Assembly: GCF_005925325.1 (NCBI RefSeq)
Contig: NZ_SRMP01000002.1
Location: 648,541 to 712,540, forward strand
Source of the DNA: Pedobacter helvus
Lineage (GTDB): Bacteria; Bacteroidota; Bacteroidia; Sphingobacteriales; Sphingobacteriaceae
DNA: 64,000 bases
Direction of reading: 5' to 3'
Positions 60,568 to 64,000 of the stretch are shown here, in pieces. Every line of letters begins with the position of its first letter. The first letter of the stretch is position 1. The notes beneath the pieces are model-generated. The model was not told the DNA's origin. It worked only from the letters and a program-made list of their open reading frames with translations, and did no database searches. A program made the position numbers and the translations under genes.

Positions 60568-62400
60568 TTGAAACTGCAACTTATAGATATCGCTATCGTT
60601 ATAGCTTACCTCGTTTTGATGGTATTGATAGGCTGGTATTACAAAAATAAAGCGAAGCAAAATAAAGAAAGTTATCTCATGGGAGGTAAAAAACTGCCAT
60701 GGTATATGTTGGGATTAAGCGATGCGAGTGATATGTTCGATATCAGTGGTACGATGTGGATGATCTCGCTATGTTTCGTTTATGGCATGAAAAGTATCTG
60801 GATACCTTGGTTGTGGCCTGTTTTTAACCAAGTGTTTAATATGATGTTCCTATCCAAGTGGCTGCGAAGATCAAATGCCAATACTGGTGCCGAGTGGTTG
60901 GCCACTCGTTTTGGATTGGTTGGAACTGGCGTAAAAGCTTCGCATAATATTGTAGTTGCTTTTGCCATCATCAGTTGCTTGGGCTTTTTAGCCTATGGTT
61001 TTGTGGGGTTGGGTAAGTTTATCGAGGTTTTTGTGCCTTGGAATTTGGTTGAAGCTTACATTCCTTTCCATGTGCCACCGCAATATGTAGCCCATTTCTA
61101 TGGAATTATATTCACACTGTTCGCCATGTTCTATTCCATTTTAGGTGGAATGCACAGTATTGTAATAGGCGATTTCATTAAATATGTAATCATGACCATC
61201 GGCTGTGTGGCAATCGCAATCATCGCATTTCTGCATTTGCGAGCTAACAACTTTCAGTTGAATGTGCCTAACGGCTGGTTCGATCCATTTTTTGGTTGGA
61301 AACTAGATTTAGATTGGAGCAACATTTTGCCAGCAGCTAATCAGAAAATTGAAGACGACGGTTTCGGATTGTTTACCATCTTTTTTATGATGATGCTTTT
61401 CAAAGGTGTATTTGCGAGTTTGGCAGGGCCGTCGCCAAGTTACGATATGCAGAAAGTGCTCTCAACGAAATCTCCAAAGGAAGCTTCGAAAATGACCGGT
61501 TTTGTGTCGTTGGTGCTTTTACCTGTAAGGTATTCAATGATCATCGGTTTAACCGTGTTGGCTTTGTTGTACTATAATCAGATGAATTTATCGGCAGGAG
61601 GTGCTACAGATTTTGAGCGCATATTGCCGGGAGCTGTCAATACATTTTTACCCGTAGGGATATTAGGTTTGGTGCTTACAGGTCTGTTAGGTGCTTTTAT
61701 GGGTACTTTTTCTGGTACTTTGAATGCTGCACAGGCCTACATCGTTAACGATGTTTATTTGAAATACGTAAACCCAAATGCTTCTACTAAAAAAACCATC
61801 AGAATGAACTATTTGGTGGGGGTGCTGGTGGTGGTCATTGGTGTGATTTTGGGTTTCTTCGCAAAGGATGTGAACAGCATTTTACAATGGATTGTAGGTG
61901 CCCTTTACGGCGGTTACATTGCTTCAAATATGCTAAAATGGTATTGGTGGAGGTTTAACGCTAACGGCTTTTTTTGGGGAATGGCCTCGGGAATTGTAGC
62001 CGCGTTAATCTTTCCTTTCATCTTTGATGGAATTTTGCCGCTTTACGTATGGCCATTGCTGTTTGTGATTTCTCTTTTGGGTTGTATCATTGGTACTTAT
62101 GCAGCACCAGCTACCGATACCGAAATTTTAAAATCATTTTATACTACTGTAAAACCTTGGGGTTTCTGGAAACCTGTTCACGATTTGGTGAAAGTGGGTG
62201 AACCAAATTTTCAAGCTAACAAAAGATTTGGATTGGATATGTTTAATGTTTCGCTCGGAATTATTGCCCAATGTTGCCTTACATTACTGCCAATGTATTT
62301 GGTGATGTGGATGAAACTGCCACTTGTGGTGGTAATTTCTATCCTATTCATCATTGTGATGATCCTAAAAAAAACCTGGTGGAACAAATTAGAAAACTAA
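60568..62400 (+). CDS. Sodium:solute symporter (SSS family)
   Basis: A 610-residue inner-membrane transporter with about 14 hydrophobic segments. It starts at a TTG codon at 60568; the next in-frame ATG would delete the first membrane segment, and the N-terminus MKLQLIDIAIVIAYLVLMVLIG fits the family. SSS features are ESYLMGGKKLPWYMLGLSDASDMFD, the long GGMHSIVIGDFIKYV and LTGLLGAFMGTFSGTLNAAQAYIVNDVY. It should import a sugar or disaccharide with sodium. It forms an operon with the phosphorylase gene 31 bases downstream. Confidence 0.9.
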   Translation: MKLQLIDIAIVIAYLVLMVLIGWYYKNKAKQNKESYLMGGKKLPWYMLGLSDASDMFDISGTMWMISLCFVYGMKSIWIPWLWPVFNQVFNMMFLSKWLRRSNANTGAEWLATRFGLVGTGVKASHNIVVAFAIISCLGFLAYGFVGLGKFIEVFVPWNLVEAYIPFHVPPQYVAHFYGIIFTLFAMFYSILGGMHSIVIGDFIKYVIMTIGCVAIAIIAFLHLRANNFQLNVPNGWFDPFFGWKLDLDWSNILPAANQKIEDDGFGLFTIFFMMMLFKGVFASLAGPSPSYDMQKVLSTKSPKEASKMTGFVSLVLLPVRYSMIIGLTVLALLYYNQMNLSAGGATDFERILPGAVNTFLPVGILGLVLTGLLGAFMGTFSGTLNAAQAYIVNDVYLKYVNPNASTKKTIRMNYLVGVLVVVIGVILGFFAKDVNSILQWIVGALYGGYIASNMLKWYWWRFNANGFFWGMASGIVAALIFPFIFDGILPLYVWPLLFVISLLGCIIGTYAAPATDTEILKSFYTTVKPWGFWKPVHDLVKVGEPNFQANKRFGLDMFNVSLGIIAQCCLTLLPMYLVMWMKLPLVVVISILFIIVMILKKTWWNKLEN

Positions 62401-62431
62401 ATTAACACTTGATAATATTAACTTATAAATT

Positions 62432-63616
62432 ATGAATTTGCATTTTGAGAAGAGGTTAAGCGAACTACAGCAAGCTCATTTTGATTTAATTACTACAGAA
62501 AACCGCAAGCAGGGGTTGGGGAATGGCATTTTCGATAGATATGAAAATCCAGTACTCACGGCAGCGCATACGCCATTAAATTGGAGATACGATCTAAATC
62601 CGCAAACCAATCCTTACTTAATGGAACGTTTCGGAATCAATGCCACATTTAATGCTGGTGCTATCCTTTTCAATGGTAAATTTTTGATGGTTGTTCGTGT
62701 AGAAGGTAACGATCGTAAGTCGTTTTTTGCAGTGGCCGAGAGCGATAATGGTATCGATAACTTCAAGTTTTGGGATTACCCGATAGTTATTCCGGAAACC
62801 AACGAACCTGATACGAATGTTTATGATATGCGCTTGATTGAGCATGAAGATGGCTGGGTGTACGGTTTGTTCTGCACCGAAAGAAAAGATCCGAATGCGG
62901 CTGAAGGAGATCATACTTCGGCAATAGCCCAATGCGGGATTGTAAGAACCAAAGATTTGAAGAAATGGCAGCGTTTGCCAGACCTTAAAACTTCTTCAGC
63001 TCAACAACGAAACGTAGTACTTCACCCAGAATTTGTGGATGGCAAGTACGCTTTTTACACGCGTCCGCAAGATAGTTTTATCGAAGCTGGTAAAGGTGGC
63101 GGCATAGGTTTCGGATTATGTGATGACATTGAAAATCCGATAATTGAAAATGAAAAAGTGATTGATCATAGAGTTTACCACACTATTGCTGAAGGTAAAA
63201 ATGGTTTGGGTCCGGCACCAATCAAAACCGAAAAAGGGTGGTTGCACTTGGCGCATGGCGTACGCAATACTGCCGCAGGGCTACGTTATGTATTGTACCT
63301 ATTTATGACGGATTTAAAAGATATATCAAAAGTAATTTATAAGCCTGCTGGCTATTTTATGGCGCCACAGGGCGATGAAAGAATTGGTGATGTGTCTAAT
63401 GTCTTATTTAGTAATGGATGGATACAAAACGGCGATGATGTCTATATCTACTATGCTTCATCAGATACAAGAATGCATGTTGCCACCAGTACCTTAGATA
63501 AATTGGTAGATTATGCAATGAACACACCCGAAGATGGGTTTAGGTCTGCCGAATCTGTAAATACCATTTCTAGTCTTATTTCAAAAAATGAAAGCCTAGC
63601 AGTTCCATCAAAGTGA
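62432..63616 (+). CDS. GH130 phosphorylase, 4-O-beta-D-mannosyl-D-glucose phosphorylase type
   Basis: A 394-residue cytoplasmic five-bladed propeller. No signal peptide. The segments [55 protein letters not shown] (catalytic Asp 132), [22 protein letters not shown] and [21 protein letters not shown] closely resemble the mannosylglucose phosphorylases (GH130_1). It should split beta-mannosyl-1,4-glucose with phosphate into mannose 1-phosphate and glucose. With the symporter it forms a cytoplasmic uptake and cleavage pair. This suggests a glucomannan or mannan-derived substrate. Confidence 0.87.
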   Translation: MNLHFEKRLSELQQAHFDLITTENRKQGLGNGIFDRYENPVLTAAHTPLNWRYDLNPQTNPYLMERFGINATFNAGAILFNGKFLMVVRVEGNDRKSFFAVAESDNGIDNFKFWDYPIVIPETNEPDTNVYDMRLIEHEDGWVYGLFCTERKDPNAAEGDHTSAIAQCGIVRTKDLKKWQRLPDLKTSSAQQRNVVLHPEFVDGKYAFYTRPQDSFIEAGKGGGIGFGLCDDIENPIIENEKVIDHRVYHTIAEGKNGLGPAPIKTEKGWLHLAHGVRNTAAGLRYVLYLFMTDLKDISKVIYKPAGYFMAPQGDERIGDVSNVLFSNGWIQNGDDVYIYYASSDTRMHVATSTLDKLVDYAMNTPEDGFRSAESVNTISSLISKNESLAVPSK

Positions 63617-63656
63617 AAAGAGTTATTAATAATAGTTAGTTATTGAAGATGCAATT

Positions 63657-64000
63657 ATGAGAAAAGCCATTCAGATTTTTATTTTATCAGCACTAGTAGC
63701 GAGCACTGGTTTAGTAGCAAAAGCTCAGGAGAAAAAGCAAGTTAAACCTAAAGAACTGCTCAATAAAAAAGCAAACGGTTTTAAAGGGATTTGGTACATG
63801 ATACAACCTACCGGAAACGAGTATGCCTACAAATATAGCGGCGGCTTGGGTACTTATCCTGCAAACCACAGGCCTTTTGCCATTTATGCTGAAGAAGTAA
63901 ATAAAACATTTTTCTGTTATGGCGGCACCAACGAGAAGAATAATACCCTGTTGCATACCATTTCATCTTACGATCATGCTACTAAAATGGTTGCCAATCC
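63657..64000 (+). CDS. BNR-4 repeat-containing protein (partial, runs off the window)
   Basis: The first 114 codons of an exported protein. The signal peptide (about 1-24) ends in VAKAQ. The mature part reads GFKGIWYMIQPTGNEYAYKYSGGLGTYPANHRPFAIY and NKTFFCYGGTNEK, the typical opening of BNR_4 (PF15892) sialidase-like beta-propellers, often found in polysaccharide loci. It is 40 bases after the phosphorylase gene, on the same strand. The function of such proteins is not established; some act as lyases or hydrolases. The end of the gene lies outside the window. Confidence 0.8.
   Translation, partial: MRKAIQIFILSALVASTGLVAKAQEKKQVKPKELLNKKANGFKGIWYMIQPTGNEYAYKYSGGLGTYPANHRPFAIYAEEVNKTFFCYGGTNEKNNTLLHTISSYDHATKMVAN

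Overview
The window looks like a chromosomal stretch of a Bacteroidota bacterium of the Sphingobacteriaceae type (Pedobacter or a close relative). The evidence is two SusC/SusD pairs, a type IX secretion C-terminal domain, TTG-N19-21-TAnnTTTG promoters, low G+C, many signal peptides ending in AQ, and housekeeping proteins with Bacteroidota-type sequences. The species assignment is inference.

Layout. 1-311: two perfect short tandem arrays (an 8-mer, then a 7-mer identical to the plant telomere unit). 312-20730: mostly housekeeping and metabolism: DHH phosphoesterase, FKBP lipoprotein, TatD, asparaginase, a persulfide dioxygenase-rhodanese fusion, a YpdA-type reductase, a TlpA-like lipid-facing thioredoxin, the agmatine-to-putrescine pair aguB/aguA with a small four-helix-bundle (IVP-type) gene wedged between them, fabG, an L,D-transpeptidase, a MIDAS-bearing membrane protein, a TRIC channel, ftsB/divIC and enolase. 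20832-31341: a compact glycan locus made of an unusual membrane regulator (7TM-DISM sensor, coiled coil, IS1595-transposase-type zinc ribbon and helical module), then susC, susD, GH3 and GH30, which together suggest beta-1,6-glucan use. 31535-37835: RluA-type pseudouridine synthase, panB, carA, an ABC exporter pair and an FMN reductase. 37974-39501: tRNA-Pro, a dead integrase N-terminus and a G+C-rich lipoprotein gene, read as a decayed integrated element. 40050-64000: a large polysaccharide-utilisation region with two AraC regulators, three GH5 enzymes (one a 1353-residue modular type IX cargo), an SGNH esterase, two GH29 fucosidases, a GH3 fragment, a surface glycan-binding lipoprotein, SusD, SusC, a sodium:solute symporter, a GH130 mannosylglucose-phosphorylase-like enzyme and the start of a BNR-4 protein that runs off the window.

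How the genes work together. In the first glycan locus the membrane regulator probably senses a sugar signal and acts on the susC promoter, where two nearly identical 22-base direct repeats lie 91 bases apart. SusCD imports oligosaccharides and GH30/GH3 cut them. In the second region secreted GH5 enzymes open a beta-glucan or glucomannan-like backbone, fucosidases and an esterase remove decorations, SusCD and the surface lipoprotein capture products, and the symporter and phosphorylase handle small products at the inner membrane and in the cytoplasm.

The most unusual signals are the 7TM/transposase-module regulator with its direct repeats, and a genome-wide-looking habit of degenerate exact-period 7- and 8-base arrays in intergenic regions. 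One of these arrays flanks the IVP gene on both sides in opposite orientation and now encodes the N-terminus of AguA.
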